A DNA stretch of 64,000 nt from Deltaproteobacteria bacterium (GCA_029547185.1 JAKPPU010000046.1:124001-188000); one strand, 5' to 3'; shown: positions 25,618 to 36,121, numbered from the stretch's first letter. Numbers and translations are program-made. Notes: a model not told the origin generated them from the sequence alone.

Positions 25618-28060
25618 AAATGATCCTCTTGATCTGCGCCCCATCGAGGAAACGTTTCACATTCGCTTCGGACATGGCCCTGGCTTCCACCTCTGACTGG
25701 TCGGTATCCTTGGGCACGGTGATCGTTGCCCGGAGCTTGCCGTTCACCTGGACGGCAATGGTCGCTTCCTGCTCCTCGGCCCACTCCGGATTATAGAGCG
25801 GCCAGGCGATCCGATAGAGGCTCTCCGTGTTCCCCATGGCTTCCCACAGTTCCTGCGTGATGTGGGGCACAAAGGGAGAGAGCATGATCAGCAGCTTTTC
25901 TATCGCCTCCCGTATCACGGAGAACTCCTCGGGCGAAGAGGCCGACTCCCTTGCCCGGTAGAGATCGTTCACGAGCTCCATCATGGCTGCAATGGCCGTA
26001 TTGAACCTGAAGCGCCGATCGATGTCCTCGGTGACCTTCCTGATGGTCTGGTGGAGCTTTCTTAAGAGGGGTTCCATGGATCGGGGCGGCCGGCCGCTCC
26101 CGATCTCCGATGTGAGGATCCGGTCTCTGGTTTCCATCACGAGCCTCCAGAGGCGGGAGAGGAACCTGAAGCTTCCCTCGATCCCCTTGTCGCTCCAGTC
26201 CATATCCTTTTCCGGAGGAGCGGCGAAGAGGCAGAACAGCCTCGTGGCGTCGGCGCCGTGGCTGGCGATGAGCTCTTCCGGGTCCACCACATTGCCCTTC
26301 GACTTGGACATCTTTGCCCCGTCCTTGATCACCATTCCCTGGGTGAGGAGGCGCTCGAAGGGCTCATCGAAGCGCACATAGCCGAGGTCTCTGAGCACCT
26401 TGGTATAGAACCTCGCATAGAGCAGGTGGAGGATCGCATGCTCTATTCCGCCGATATACTGGTCGACGGGCATCCAGTAGTGGACCTCTTTCTTGTCGAA
26501 GGGTCTGTCCGTGGTATGGGGGCTGCAGTAGCGGATGAAGTACCACGAGGACTCCACGAAGGTGTCCATGGTGTCCGTTTCCCTGCGCGCCCTGCCTCCG
26601 CACTCAGGGCAGCGTGTCTCCACGAAGGATTTGTTCTGGGCGATGGGAGAGACCCCTGTGCCGGAGAACTCGACATTCTCCGGGAGCAGGACGGGAAGGT
26701 CTTCGACCCTGACGGGGACCGTGCCGCATTTCTCGCAGTGGACCATGGGGATGGGGGCCCCCCAGTAGCGCTGCCTCGATATCCCCCAGTCCCTGAGGCG
26801 GAAGTTCACCGTAGCGGATCCCCTGTCGATGCTTTCGAGGTGTTTGGTGACTTCGCGCATGGCGTCCGTATTCTTCATGCCGTTGAAGGGACCGGAGTTC
26901 ACGAGCACGCCCTGGCCTTCATAGGCGCACTCCATGGTGTCGGCACGGAGCTCTTCGCCCTCGGGCTGGATCACCACGATGATGGGGAGGTCGTACTTCT
27001 TCGCGAACTCGAAGTCCCTCTGGTCGTGCGAAGGAACGGCCATGACCGCGCCGGTCCCGTAATCGTACAGGACGAAATTGGCTATGAAGATGGGCATCTT
27101 GAAGCCCGTGACAGGGTTGATGCAGTACCTGCCGGTGAAGACGCCCTCCTTCTCGTAGAGATCGGATGTGCGGGTATACGTATCCACGAGCAGGGTCTTG
27201 TCCACGAAGGCCTTTACGGCTTCCTCCTGGCCCGTGCCTTCAGGGAGGATCTTCGCGAGGGGGTTCTCCGGGGCGATGCTCATGAACGTGGCGCCGTAGA
27301 GCGTATCGGGCCTGGTGGTGAAGACCTCGATATCCTCCTGCGTTCCCTCGATCCGGAAGCGGATGAGCGTGCCTGTGCTCCTTCCGATCCAGTTGCGCTG
27401 CATACTGAGGACCCTCTCGGGCCAGCCCTCTTTGAGGTCCTCTATCTTGTCGAGGAGCTCCTGGGCATAGGCGGTGATCCGGAAGAACCACTGGTCGTGC
27501 TCCTTGAGGAAGACCTGGGAGCCGCACCGCCAGCACTGGCCGTTCTCGACCTGCTCGTTCGCCAGGACCGTCTTGCACGTGTCGCACCAGTTGAGGAAGG
27601 CCCTCGACTGGTAGACGAGGCCGCGCTCGTACATCTGGATGAAAAAGAGCTGCTCCCACTTGTAGTATTCCGGGGCGCAGGTGGCGATTTCACGGTCCCA
27701 GTCATAGCTGAACCCCATGCGTTTGAGCTGGGCCCGCATATAGTCGATATTCTCATACGTCCACTTTTTCGGGTGGATTTTGCTTGCGATGGCCGCATTC
27801 TCCGCGGGCAGGCCGAAGGCATCCCATCCCATGGGATGAAGCACGTTGAATCCCTGCATGGTCTTGTACCGCGCGACCACGTCGCCGATGGTGTAGTTCC
27901 GCACGTGCCCCATATGGATGCGTCCGGAAGGGTAGGGGAACATCTCGAGCAGATAGTACTTGGGTTTGCCGGTCTCTTCGCTCACCTTGAAGAGGTCGGT
28001 TTCCTGCCAGAGCTTCTGCCATTTCAGTTCCACTGCCTGCGGATTGTAATCCGTGTTCAT
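25574..28060 (-). CDS. leuS: Leucyl-tRNA synthetase
   Basis: Charges tRNA-Leu. The 828-residue class I synthetase is full length: HIGH-type motif HMGH in [18 protein letters not shown], the CP1 editing domain with its threonine-rich and aspartate elements ([13 protein letters not shown]), the leucine-specific region, KMSKSKGN, and the anticodon-binding and C-terminal domains ([15 protein letters not shown]). Metal-type cysteine pairs are present (CDTC, CWRC; CEKC, CPEC). The upstream 228 bp to the divergent PBP gene show no T-box sequence or leucine-rich leader. It is the first gene of the holA/lptE block. Confidence 0.97.
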   Translation of the reverse strand: MNTDYNPQAVELKWQKLWQETDLFKVSEETGKPKYYLLEMFPYPSGRIHMGHVRNYTIGDVVARYKTMQGFNVLHPMGWDAFGLPAENAAIASKIHPKKWTYENIDYMRAQLKRMGFSYDWDREIATCAPEYYKWEQLFFIQMYERGLVYQSRAFLNWCDTCKTVLANEQVENGQCWRCGSQVFLKEHDQWFFRITAYAQELLDKIEDLKEGWPERVLSMQRNWIGRSTGTLIRFRIEGTQEDIEVFTTRPDTLYGATFMSIAPENPLAKILPEGTGQEEAVKAFVDKTLLVDTYTRTSDLYEKEGVFTGRYCINPVTGFKMPIFIANFVLYDYGTGAVMAVPSHDQRDFEFAKKYDLPIIVVIQPEGEELRADTMECAYEGQGVLVNSGPFNGMKNTDAMREVTKHLESIDRGSATVNFRLRDWGISRQRYWGAPIPMVHCEKCGTVPVRVEDLPVLLPENVEFSGTGVSPIAQNKSFVETRCPECGGRARRETDTMDTFVESSWYFIRYCSPHTTDRPFDKKEVHYWMPVDQYIGGIEHAILHLLYARFYTKVLRDLGYVRFDEPFERLLTQGMVIKDGAKMSKSKGNVVDPEELIASHGADATRLFCLFAAPPEKDMDWSDKGIEGSFRFLSRLWRLVMETRDRILTSEIGSGRPPRSMEPLLRKLHQTIRKVTEDIDRRFRFNTAIAAMMELVNDLYRARESASSPEEFSVIREAIEKLLIMLSPFVPHITQELWEAMGNTESLYRIAWPLYNPEWAEEQEATIAVQVNGKLRATITVPKDTDQSEVEARAMSEANVKRFLDGAQIKRIIYVPNKIINIIAALR

Positions 28061-28289
28061 CGTTCCCTCCCAGTTGATGTTGGTTGATTCATTAACATAT
28101 CAGGTGAACATTCGTCCAGTGCAGTATTCAAGCCCTGCCGGGCCCTGAGAGAGAAGGGACGGCAGCCGCCCTGAAGGGATTGGAGGAGGCCGTGGAAAGA
28201 GGAAGAAAAGCGGCTCATTTTGGTGGCTGTCGGTAGTTTCCGTATTTTTCCTTGCAATTCACCTGTATATTGATATGTAAGGGGGAGCT

Positions 28290-30710
28290 ATGAAGTGGGT
28301 GAAGGTCTTCATCGGGATTTTGGCAGGAATCATGGCCTGTCTCATCATCCTTGCCGGGGCGTGGATGTATTGGTTCGTCTATCGCGACCTGCCTTCGATC
28401 CATGATCTCAAAAATATGGAGCCTACAAAGGTCAGCACAGTCGTATCCGCCGAGGGAAAGACCATCGGGTATTTTCCTCCGGACGGCATGATCGTCCTCA
28501 ACGGGAAGAACGTCCCCTTAAAGCTCAAGCTGGCCTTCATCGCTGCCGAGGATTCCGGATTCTACAAGCATGCCGGCCTCGACCCCAAGAGAATCATAGT
28601 CGCTCTCATCGCCGATATCCGTGCAACTTCATACGTCCAGGGCGCGTCCACTATTACCCAGCAGGTCGTGCGCTCGTACTTGCTCTCCAGGGAAAAGACC
28701 ATTACCCGCAAGCTCAAGGAGATCGTGCTGGCGCTTAGAATCGAGCGTGCCCTCTCGAAAGACGAGATACTCGATCTCTACCTTGACCGTATCTACCTCG
28801 GAAGCGGCGCCTACGGGATCGGGGCAGCCTCGCTGAGATACTTCGGCAAGGAGTGCAAAGACCTCTCCCTGGCCGAGATGGCCATGATCGCAGGAGTGGC
28901 TCCGGCGCCGACGAGGTATTCTCCCTTGAACGATTTCCTTGCCGCCAAGAGACGGCAGAACTATGTCCTCACCAGGATGATCGAAGAGGGTTACATCACC
29001 GAAGCAGAGGCGGCAGCTGCGTTCAAGGAGCCTCTCAAGATAAAGGGTGAGGCAGTAGCCCAGTTTACCGACTATCCCTATGTAACCGATTATGTGAGGT
29101 CTCTCATAACCGAGCGGTATGGAGAAGAGATCCTGGCAAAGGGCATAACCATCCAGACGACCATTTCCTCCCGGCTTCAGGATGCCGCGATGCTGGCCGT
29201 CCGCAGGGGCGTCATCGACCTCGAGATGAAAATGGGAAAATACCAGGGGCCCCACGAAGGAATGAGCGAGGACCAGAAGGAGAGCGTTCTTGCATTCCAG
29301 CACAATCAGCTTCTCTGGCAGGGACCGAAGCTCTATCAGCTCTATTGGGCAGAGGTTCAGTCCCTTTCCCCGCTGACCGTGAATATCGGCCGCAGGAACA
29401 TCGAGCTCGGGCCGGAGAGCTACTCGTGGATCAATCCCAGGGGGAAGTGGCGACCGGCGGACGTTCTCAAGCCGGGCAACATGGTGCGCCTCTGCTCGAC
29501 TCCAGACGGGTTCATCCTGTTCCAGGACCCCAAGATTCAGGCCGCGCTCGTGGCCTTTGACCTCGAGACGTCAGGGGTCACGGCCATCGTGGGCGGGGTG
29601 GACTATTCCCAGAGCCAGTTCAACCGGGCCATGTATGCACGGAGGCAGAGCGGGTCGGCCATCAAGCCGTTCATCTACGCCGCTGCCATCGATAAAGGAT
29701 TCACCCCCTCCACCATCATTTTCGACGCACCGATCGCCTTCCAGTCCGAGGACGGCGAGGACGTGTGGAAGCCGAAGAATTACGAGAACGAATTCTACGG
29801 CGCAACCACGCTGCGCACCGGGCTCGTTCTCTCGAGAAACGTGGTCACGGTGAAGATCCTCAAAGATATCGGCATCGACTATGCCCTTACCTACTTGAGA
29901 TCGTTCGACATGGGGACTTCTTTCCCGAGGAATCTCTCGCTGGCGCTGGGCACCGGGGTAATCATCCCGTACAACCTCTTCAAGGGATACGCAACGTTCG
30001 CGACCTACGGGCTCAAGTTCGACCCTGTCCTGATAAAGCGCATCGACCAGATCGGCGTGGGAACGATCTTCACGGCAGAGGCGAACCCGACTCCTGCCGT
30101 TCCGGAGGCCCTTCCGGTCCTGTCCGAGGATGACAGCGTTTCCATTGAAGGCGCTCCGGCCGAAAGCTCTCTGGCCGAGAACGCCACAACTTCAGGCATT
30201 CCGGCTGAAAATGCTCCCGTTGAAGGCATCCCGATCGAAAACCGCGTTCTTTCGGAGCAGACCGCGTATATCATCACCAACATCCTCTGCGACGCTGTGC
30301 AGAACGGGACCGGCTGGCGTGCCAAGGAGCTCGGGAGGCCCGTTGCCGGGAAAACCGGCACGAGCGACGAGGACCGGGATGCATGGTTTGTCGGTTATAC
30401 CCCGGATGCTCTCTGCGGGGTATGGGTGGGGTATGACGACAATATGATATCACTCGGAAAATCCGCTACCGGCGGAACAGCTGCCTGCCCCATTTTTACG
30501 GACTTCATGCAGACGGCGCTCAGTGGACGGCCCATAAAGGGATTCCGCGTTCCCAATGGGATCGTGTTCACCAGGATCGACTCGAAGACGGGCAAGCTCG
30601 CAACGAATGATTCGGCAAATGTCCGGTTCGAGTGCTACAAGGCCGACACGATGCCCCAGCAACAGGAGCAGCCAACCAATGACGAACTTCTGCTCAAGGA
30701 GATCTATTAA
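28290..30710 (+). CDS. mrcA: Class A penicillin-binding protein 1A
   Basis: A bifunctional peptidoglycan glycosyltransferase/transpeptidase of 806 residues. One N-terminal membrane anchor (about 5-29). The GT51 domain has EDSGFYKHAG and GASTITQQVVRSYLLSREKT. The OB-like insertion of PBP1A follows. The transpeptidase has the SxxK motif in SGSAIKPFIYA, SxN in SRNVVTVKIL and KTGTS near the end. Just before the KTG region is an Ala/Glu/Pro-rich insert (residues about 600-650) with imperfect repeats of AENA/PVEG type. Start ATG 28290 behind AAGGGGGAG. The next gene, a LysM protein, begins 1 bp after its stop. Confidence 0.95.
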   Translation: MKWVKVFIGILAGIMACLIILAGAWMYWFVYRDLPSIHDLKNMEPTKVSTVVSAEGKTIGYFPPDGMIVLNGKNVPLKLKLAFIAAEDSGFYKHAGLDPKRIIVALIADIRATSYVQGASTITQQVVRSYLLSREKTITRKLKEIVLALRIERALSKDEILDLYLDRIYLGSGAYGIGAASLRYFGKECKDLSLAEMAMIAGVAPAPTRYSPLNDFLAAKRRQNYVLTRMIEEGYITEAEAAAAFKEPLKIKGEAVAQFTDYPYVTDYVRSLITERYGEEILAKGITIQTTISSRLQDAAMLAVRRGVIDLEMKMGKYQGPHEGMSEDQKESVLAFQHNQLLWQGPKLYQLYWAEVQSLSPLTVNIGRRNIELGPESYSWINPRGKWRPADVLKPGNMVRLCSTPDGFILFQDPKIQAALVAFDLETSGVTAIVGGVDYSQSQFNRAMYARRQSGSAIKPFIYAAAIDKGFTPSTIIFDAPIAFQSEDGEDVWKPKNYENEFYGATTLRTGLVLSRNVVTVKILKDIGIDYALTYLRSFDMGTSFPRNLSLALGTGVIIPYNLFKGYATFATYGLKFDPVLIKRIDQIGVGTIFTAEANPTPAVPEALPVLSEDDSVSIEGAPAESSLAENATTSGIPAENAPVEGIPIENRVLSEQTAYIITNILCDAVQNGTGWRAKELGRPVAGKTGTSDEDRDAWFVGYTPDALCGVWVGYDDNMISLGKSATGGTAACPIFTDFMQTALSGRPIKGFRVPNGIVFTRIDSKTGKLATNDSANVRFECYKADTMPQQQEQPTNDELLLKEIY

Positions 30711-30711
30711 G

Positions 30712-32547
30712 ATGAACAGGACGGGGGCCCTGCTGATCATGCTCATCGTGGTTCCCGTTCTCGCACTCTCTGAAGACATAACCCTGATCAAGCGTGCCTC
30801 CAGGAAAGGATCACCCCCCGGCGAGTCGACACGGTACGTCGTGAAGCCCGGCGACACCTTGCAGAAGATCTTCCTGAAAGACTTCGGAGCGAAGCCCGGT
30901 GATCTGTCCTCTCTCTACAGGGAGTTCAGGCGGATCAATCCGAACGTGACCAATCTCGACCGGCTCAGGACAAACAGCTCGATCGCCATTCCAAAGGTTC
31001 AAAGGAAGGTCGGCAGGGTTCAGACTCCCATGAAGGACGCTTCGGGAGACTACATCGTTATCAGGCAGGGGCAGCATCTGGCCAAGGTGCTCCGGGAGGT
31101 CTACGGCCTCTCGGATGATGCGATATTCAAAAGGTATATAAAAAAGATCCGGGAGCTCAACCCCCATATCAAAAATCTCAATCTCGTGATGGCAGGCCAG
31201 AAGATCCGCCTCCCCGAGATGAGATCCGCGCGGCTAAAAGCCGCAGTCCAGACAGCACAGGCGGGAACCCCTCCTGAGGCAGGAAAAACCCCGGCGCAGC
31301 GAACGCCATTGAAGGTGAGGATCGAGGAGATCGACGAAGAGGAGAATCCGGGGGGTTCCGCTCAGAAGCAGGATGCCGGGCAGCAGCCTGCCGCGAGTGT
31401 CGCCCAGGCCGGCCGGGAAAGCGAGCAGGCCCTCCAGAAGGCCTCTGACCGGAAAGAATCCTCCGGCGCGGCAGGGGAAGAAGGGAATGCGGGGTCGACT
31501 CTGCAGGACGTCGTAGCTGAGGTGAAGGACGGCAGCAGCAGGACGGCCTCGGGAGAAGGCGCATACGCCGAAAGCCCGAAGGAGAAAGCCGCTCTCGCGT
31601 TCGTGAAGGAAAAGGTGTTTCCCTCGCTCAAGGATATGGGGGTGAGGCTGAGCGACAAGGGAACGTATTTCATGCCCCTGGCGGACGGCAAGAGCATCGC
31701 CATCGACACGAGCGGCATCCCGGTCATCGATTTCGATACGGGGATGCGGATCATTCTCGACGTGAACAACAGGATTTCCCCGGAAACCAAGGACCGCCTC
31801 GAAAAGGCATACCCGAACACGAAGGTCGTATCCGGCCCCTCCGAAGGAATCGAGCCTCTCATGGAGAAGATCCTGAACACCTGCGGCTACTTCTCCGTGA
31901 ACAAGGATGCAGGTCCCGTCCTGGTCGGCGGAGAGGAGAAGCTCCGTTTCTTCGGGAAGTGGATCGTTTACAAGGATGTGTCGAGGAGAAAGGTCATCGT
32001 GATCAACATCCTCTCTGACAAGGATTTCAAGACCCCGGAGATGATCAGGAGCTACGCCTCCCGCTTCGGCATCAATCTCGTCGAGATGGGGGGGAGGCAG
32101 TACCTGCCCCGCAAGGAAGCCTTAAGCACGCTGGCCAGCTTCAACCATTCCTATGAAAAGCTTTTCGACGGGCTCGGCGTAGAGTATGAAAAGCAGAAGG
32201 AGCTCGAGCTCGTGTCCCAGGACGACCTGAAGATAACCTACACGGCGCCGTTCATGATCGGCAAGACGGCGCTTACCGATGAGCTGCCCGACAAGACCAT
32301 GCTCGATCTTCTGAAGAAGAAAGGCTATACGGTGGTCCATACCGGAACTCAGGACCTCAAGAGCGTCATCACCGCCCTCGGACTCAAGAAGGAAGGTCCG
32401 CCCATCAGGGTGATCGTGTCGAGGAACCGCACCGAGCTGGACCTTCCCGCGATCCACATCGGCAAGATCATCGTTCTGGAGCGGCAGGTCGATCCGGACG
32501 TGACGCGCTACCTCTCGTCCTGCGGACTGACGTTCGCTGTCTGGTAG
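30712..32547 (+). CDS. Secreted LysM-domain protein
   Basis: A 611-residue exported protein. Signal peptide 1-20 (GALLIMLIVVPVLALSED). Two LysM-like domains: about 40-105 (YVVKPGDTLQKIFLKDFGAK) and about 115-175 (YIVIRQGQHLAKVLREVYGL), each larger than a canonical LysM. A 120-residue low-complexity linker rich in Ala, Glu and Gln follows, then a 300-residue folded C-terminal region (about 305-610) which I do not recognise. It starts 1 bp after the PBP1A stop, with AAGGAG 12 nt upstream, so the two likely act together on peptidoglycan. Confidence 0.85.
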   Translation: MNRTGALLIMLIVVPVLALSEDITLIKRASRKGSPPGESTRYVVKPGDTLQKIFLKDFGAKPGDLSSLYREFRRINPNVTNLDRLRTNSSIAIPKVQRKVGRVQTPMKDASGDYIVIRQGQHLAKVLREVYGLSDDAIFKRYIKKIRELNPHIKNLNLVMAGQKIRLPEMRSARLKAAVQTAQAGTPPEAGKTPAQRTPLKVRIEEIDEEENPGGSAQKQDAGQQPAASVAQAGRESEQALQKASDRKESSGAAGEEGNAGSTLQDVVAEVKDGSSRTASGEGAYAESPKEKAALAFVKEKVFPSLKDMGVRLSDKGTYFMPLADGKSIAIDTSGIPVIDFDTGMRIILDVNNRISPETKDRLEKAYPNTKVVSGPSEGIEPLMEKILNTCGYFSVNKDAGPVLVGGEEKLRFFGKWIVYKDVSRRKVIVINILSDKDFKTPEMIRSYASRFGINLVEMGGRQYLPRKEALSTLASFNHSYEKLFDGLGVEYEKQKELELVSQDDLKITYTAPFMIGKTALTDELPDKTMLDLLKKKGYTVVHTGTQDLKSVITALGLKKEGPPIRVIVSRNRTELDLPAIHIGKIIVLERQVDPDVTRYLSSCGLTFAVW

Positions 32548-32627
32548 GTTTAACCGTCGTTCCTTCCCTGTCCCGACGATCGGTGAAGAGCCTCCGGTTC
32601 CAGGCTGCTTCACGGCACAGGAGAGGG

Positions 32628-34004
32628 TTACCGTGCCGGATGAGACACTGCGATGAAGCAGCCTCCGCTGTCGTCGTCCGATTCCGGGTCGCTCCAGATC
32701 GTGAATGTCCACGAATAATCGGCACCGAGGGGAACACCGAGGCTGTCCTTTACACCGGTGATGCCTTTCTCAGCATCCGGGGCTTTGAGCGTGGCGTGGT
32801 AGGTCACCGCTTCCGTGAGGTTGCTCGAAGGGGTGAAGGTGACGGTGCTGTTGCTGTACGTCACGGTGCCCTCGACCCGATGCGCTTCCTGGCCCTCGTA
32901 ATATATGAGGGTAAAGGTCTCGGAGGTGATGGTGGTCGGATCCATCACGGCATTGAAGGTGGCGGAGGGTTTCGCGGTTACCGGGACCACATCATAAATC
33001 CCCGGCTGTGACGAGCATACGACGGGCCCTGTCGCGTCTTCCGGGTCGAAGCTCACTATATATCCGTTTTCCCCCACAGTGAAGATGTCTCTTATGGAGG
33101 CCCCGTGGACGGCATTGAGGGTATAATCCGAGCTTCCGTCATCCTGTCTCGTCCAGCTGCTCCCGTCATAGTGGTAGATGACGGCAGCTCCTCCCGATTC
33201 TCCCACTGCGTAGATGCTGCAGGGCGAGGTGCCCCAGATGCCGTTCAGGGTTATCGAGGCGCCGAGCGACTGGCCTGACCACGCCGTACCGTTGTAATGA
33301 AGGACCGTCCCGTGGTCTCCAACGGCATAGACATTGTCCGATGAAATCCCCCATACGGCGTTGAGGCTGTATGAAGTTCCGCTGGTTTGTGCGGTCCAGG
33401 CGGTTCCGCTGTTCGAGGTGTGCAGGATCGTGCCGTAGTCGCCGACGGCAAAGACATCGGTCGCGGAGCTTCCCCAAATGCCGTTGATGTTGTATGCGGT
33501 ACTGCTGGTTTGCACAACCCAGTCGGTGCCGTTTATGGAATGCACGATCGTACCGTAATTGCCGACGGCGAAGATATCGGTGGTTGAGCTTCCCCATATG
33601 GCATTGAGGCTGTTTGATGTGTTGCTCGTCCGGGTGGTCCAGGTGGTTCCCTCGTTCGAGGAATGCAGGATCGTGCCGTAGTCGCCGACGGCGAAGATAT
33701 TGGTGGCGGAACTTCCCCATACGGCATTGAGATTGTTTGGCGTGTTGCTGGTTTGTGCAGTCCAGTCGGTTCCGTTCTCGGAATATATGATCGTACCGCC
33801 GTTGCCCACGGTATATATCTTGAGAGTCGGAAGCATCGGGTCGTTGGTGTTCTTCACAGCCGAAACCCAGACACCGTTCAGGTCTTCGTCGGTATTGGAT
33901 TGGGTTTTCTGCACCCATTTCTGTGCCAGGACTGTCGTGAAAACGAGCAGGGAGAGGATAATAAGGCCCAGGATCCAGCGGTGCTTCCTGATATGTTTGC
34001 TCAT
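32628..34004 (-). CDS. Secreted seven-repeat beta-propeller protein with Ig-like C-terminal domain
   Basis: A 458-residue exported protein. A signal/anchor at about 10-27 (ILGLIILSLLVFTTVLA) is followed by seven ~40-residue blades with consensus LNAVWGSS.TDIFAVGDYGT (about 42-325), enough for one seven-bladed propeller. Residues about 330-435 form an SbsA/Big_5-type Ig domain (AVMDPTTITSETFTLIYYEG; TYHATLKA). The tail GGCFIAVSHPAR resembles the start of a CFIATAAYGS C-terminal sorting region but stops at once, so that tail is truncated. It has its own strong promoter. Function unknown; adhesion or surface display is possible. Confidence 0.85.
   Translation of the reverse strand: MSKHIRKHRWILGLIILSLLVFTTVLAQKWVQKTQSNTDEDLNGVWVSAVKNTNDPMLPTLKIYTVGNGGTIIYSENGTDWTAQTSNTPNNLNAVWGSSATNIFAVGDYGTILHSSNEGTTWTTRTSNTSNSLNAIWGSSTTDIFAVGNYGTIVHSINGTDWVVQTSSTAYNINGIWGSSATDVFAVGDYGTILHTSNSGTAWTAQTSGTSYSLNAVWGISSDNVYAVGDHGTVLHYNGTAWSGQSLGASITLNGIWGTSPCSIYAVGESGGAAVIYHYDGSSWTRQDDGSSDYTLNAVHGASIRDIFTVGENGYIVSFDPEDATGPVVCSSQPGIYDVVPVTAKPSATFNAVMDPTTITSETFTLIYYEGQEAHRVEGTVTYSNSTVTFTPSSNLTEAVTYHATLKAPDAEKGITGVKDSLGVPLGADYSWTFTIWSDPESDDDSGGCFIAVSHPAR
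33366..33731 (-). repeat. Three near-identical ~120-bp repeats encoding propeller blades 2-4
   Basis: Blades 2, 3 and 4 keep high DNA-level similarity with a 120-123 bp period (for example the GCCGACGGCGAAGAT-type core recurs near 33436, 33556 and 33676). Blades 1 and 5-7 are more diverged, which points to recent duplication of the central blades. Confidence 0.75.
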
Positions 34005-34069
34005 TGTGTTCGCTCCTCTTTAATCATCTCTATGGCATGATATTCGAAGACAGTAACTATATGCGAGGG

Positions 34070-34097
34070 ATTATACTCCCCATTGCTTTGGTTTCAA
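34070..34097 (-). promoter_or_regulatory. Sigma-70 promoter of the beta-propeller gene
   Basis: On the minus strand: TTGAAA (34097-34092), a 16-nt spacer, and a perfect TATAAT (34075-34070). The leader is about 60 nt and ends with an AGAGGAG site before ATG 34004. Confidence 0.7.
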
Positions 34098-34168
34098 ACG
34101 AAATTTTGGGTGCAGGACTGCCGGCTGCCAGAATTTCCCCAGACCGCCTCTCTCGCTGCCCTCGAAGA

Positions 34169-35977
34169 TCACTTGCGGATCGTGAGCTCGTCGCCGGGAT
34201 GAATTCCCGTATCCGACTCGAGATTGTTCCACTTCACGATGTCGTGCGGGTCGACCTCGAACCGCCGTGCAATACTCCACATGGTGTCCCCCTTCTTCAC
34301 CGTGTACTGAATCTTTTTCGGGGATGGCTTGTCGGCCGATCTCGCGGGTATGTTGAGGACCATCTTGGGATGGATGTCTTTGGCATTCTTGAGGTCGTTC
34401 GCCTTGATGATGTCCTCAATGCTTACGCCGTACTTGCGGGAGATATCCCTTAAGGTGTCCCCCCTGGCTACGGTGTGCGTTCGCTTCTTCGGAGACGCTT
34501 CCTCTTTTTTCTCTCCCTCTTTCTTTTCCTTGGAAGCCTCTTCAGGAATGGTGAGCACCTGTCCCGGGGTTATTTTTTCGCTGTCTTCCAGCCCGTTGGC
34601 CTCCATGATATCCCGGATGCTCACACTATATTCGCGGGAGATGCCTTTGAGGGTATCGCCTTTTGCCACCTTATGCGTACGCTTTTTCTCGGACGCCTTC
34701 TCCTTTTTGCTTTCCTTTGGAGCTTTTCCCGGAATGGTGAGCACCTGCCCGATGGTTATGTCTTCGTCCTCTTTAAGCGCGTTCGCCGCTCTGAGTTCGC
34801 TTACGGACAGTGAGTTGTTTTTTGCTATCCTGTAGAGGGTGTCGCCCTTCTTCACCGTATAGGTCGCAGCGGAGTCGGTGCCGGTACGGTCTTCTTCATC
34901 CGGTTCGCTGTCCGGAACCGGCTTGCTTTGCTTGCGATTCTTGATGCTCTCGACGTACTCCGCCACCTTCTCGGCAGTACCTTTGGGCACCTTGAGGTCA
35001 TGTCCGTTTCCGGAAGGAGGCGTGACCTGCTTGACGAGGTCTGCATTGAGCAGGGCGATCTGCTTGTTCGGGACCCCGAGGAGATCGGCGATGTCGTTCA
35101 AGTAGGTCTTGTTCGGCACCCGGACGGTTTCGTAGGCAAGGGAGCTGTTCTTCTCGTTGTTCGATTCGTTGAGCCCGTAGTATGCCCTGTTCTTTGCAAG
35201 CACGATCGTGGCTATGAGCTTCGGAATGTAGTCAAGGGTTTCGCGCTTGATGGGCATATGGTAGGAGATGTCCCAGAAGGTGTCTATCTCGGGATAGGCC
35301 TTCATGACCCTGTAGATGTTCCCCTCGCCGGCGTTATAGGCGGCGCCTGCCAGGAGCCAGTCGTTGAAGATGGCGTAGAGGTTCTTGAGGTATCGCGCGG
35401 CGGCGTTGGTGGACTTCACGAGGTCCCTGCGCTCGTCCACCCAGTTGTTTACCGTGAGCTTGTAGTTCTTTGCAGTATCTGCCGTGAACTGCCAGTAGCC
35501 CGTAGCCCCGCTCCGAGATACGGCATTGGGCCTTCCGCCGCTTTCCACCATGCAGAGGTATGTCAGGTCCTTGGGGATGCCGTTTTTCTCAAAGATCTTT
35601 TCAATGACAGGCCGGATAGTGTCGAAACTGGCAAGGGTCTGCCGGAAGTACTTCCTGTCCGGGCCGGTATAGCGCTTGATCCACCACTGGATCCGGCTGT
35701 TCATCTCGAAGTCGATGTCATGCTTCCGGTTCTTGTCGAGCGGTGACCCCTGAGCATCCGCAGACTCTTCCTCTGGGGTTTCTATTTCAACTGCCTCGGT
35801 TCTTATTATCTTTGGGTTTTCGTAACTTAGATATATGGCTGGTTCGACAGGGTTAAAGGTTGCCGTGTTGCTCGTGTCTGATGAATAACATAAGGGAGGA
35901 GGGATTTCCTTTTGGGTATGTGTGCAGCCGATGACGAGGCCTAGTATGATAAGCGAAAAATATAGCCTTAATTTCAT
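34169..35977 (-). CDS. mltD: Membrane-bound lytic murein transglycosylase D-like lipoprotein with LysM repeats
   Basis: A 602-residue lipoprotein. From ATG 35977, with AAGGG upstream, the signal ends in a lipobox VIGC. A transglycosylase SLT domain (about 115-270) has the catalytic Glu in LCMVESGGRPNAVSRSGATG, then YWQFTADTA and AAYNAGEGNIYRV. Four LysM domains follow in the C-terminal 260 residues (YTVKKGDTLYRIAKNNSLSV; HKVAKGDTLKGISREYSVSI; HTVARGDTLRDISRKYGVSI; YTVKKGDTMWSIARRFEVDP), separated by Lys/Glu-rich linkers. It cleaves peptidoglycan glycan strands. A frame extension upstream to 36040 lacks a ribosome site and a plausible signal. Confidence 0.93.
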   Translation of the reverse strand: MKLRLYFSLIILGLVIGCTHTQKEIPPPLCYSSDTSNTATFNPVEPAIYLSYENPKIIRTEAVEIETPEEESADAQGSPLDKNRKHDIDFEMNSRIQWWIKRYTGPDRKYFRQTLASFDTIRPVIEKIFEKNGIPKDLTYLCMVESGGRPNAVSRSGATGYWQFTADTAKNYKLTVNNWVDERRDLVKSTNAAARYLKNLYAIFNDWLLAGAAYNAGEGNIYRVMKAYPEIDTFWDISYHMPIKRETLDYIPKLIATIVLAKNRAYYGLNESNNEKNSSLAYETVRVPNKTYLNDIADLLGVPNKQIALLNADLVKQVTPPSGNGHDLKVPKGTAEKVAEYVESIKNRKQSKPVPDSEPDEEDRTGTDSAATYTVKKGDTLYRIAKNNSLSVSELRAANALKEDEDITIGQVLTIPGKAPKESKKEKASEKKRTHKVAKGDTLKGISREYSVSIRDIMEANGLEDSEKITPGQVLTIPEEASKEKKEGEKKEEASPKKRTHTVARGDTLRDISRKYGVSIEDIIKANDLKNAKDIHPKMVLNIPARSADKPSPKKIQYTVKKGDTMWSIARRFEVDPHDIVKWNNLESDTGIHPGDELTIRK

Positions 35978-36011
35978 GCCCTTATAATAACCCCAGCCCG
36001 GATAAACATCA

Positions 36012-36040
36012 ATATTACTCGGAAAGATTGAACCCTTCAA
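36012..36040 (-). promoter_or_regulatory. Sigma-70 promoter of the mltD-like gene
   Basis: On the minus strand: TTGAAG (36040-36035), a 17-nt spacer, TAATAT (36017-36012), about 35 bp before ATG 35977. It supports the 35977 start, because the longer frame would begin inside the promoter. Confidence 0.65.
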
Positions 36041-36121
36041 CCATTTTTTTCATCTAAAATATCGAGTTAATTAGACCGATACTTGACGAGGATGGATTGA
36101 GAGAGATAAAGGAGATGAACT

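Noticed and set aside
26258-28087. 609-codon open frame on the plus strand
   Set aside because: Antisense shadow of leuS, which has all its catalytic motifs; the shadow has no domain and no ribosome site.
28061-28289. T-box or leucine leader regulating leuS
   Set aside because: No T-box core sequence, no terminator with T-run, and no Leu-codon run in a credible leader peptide.
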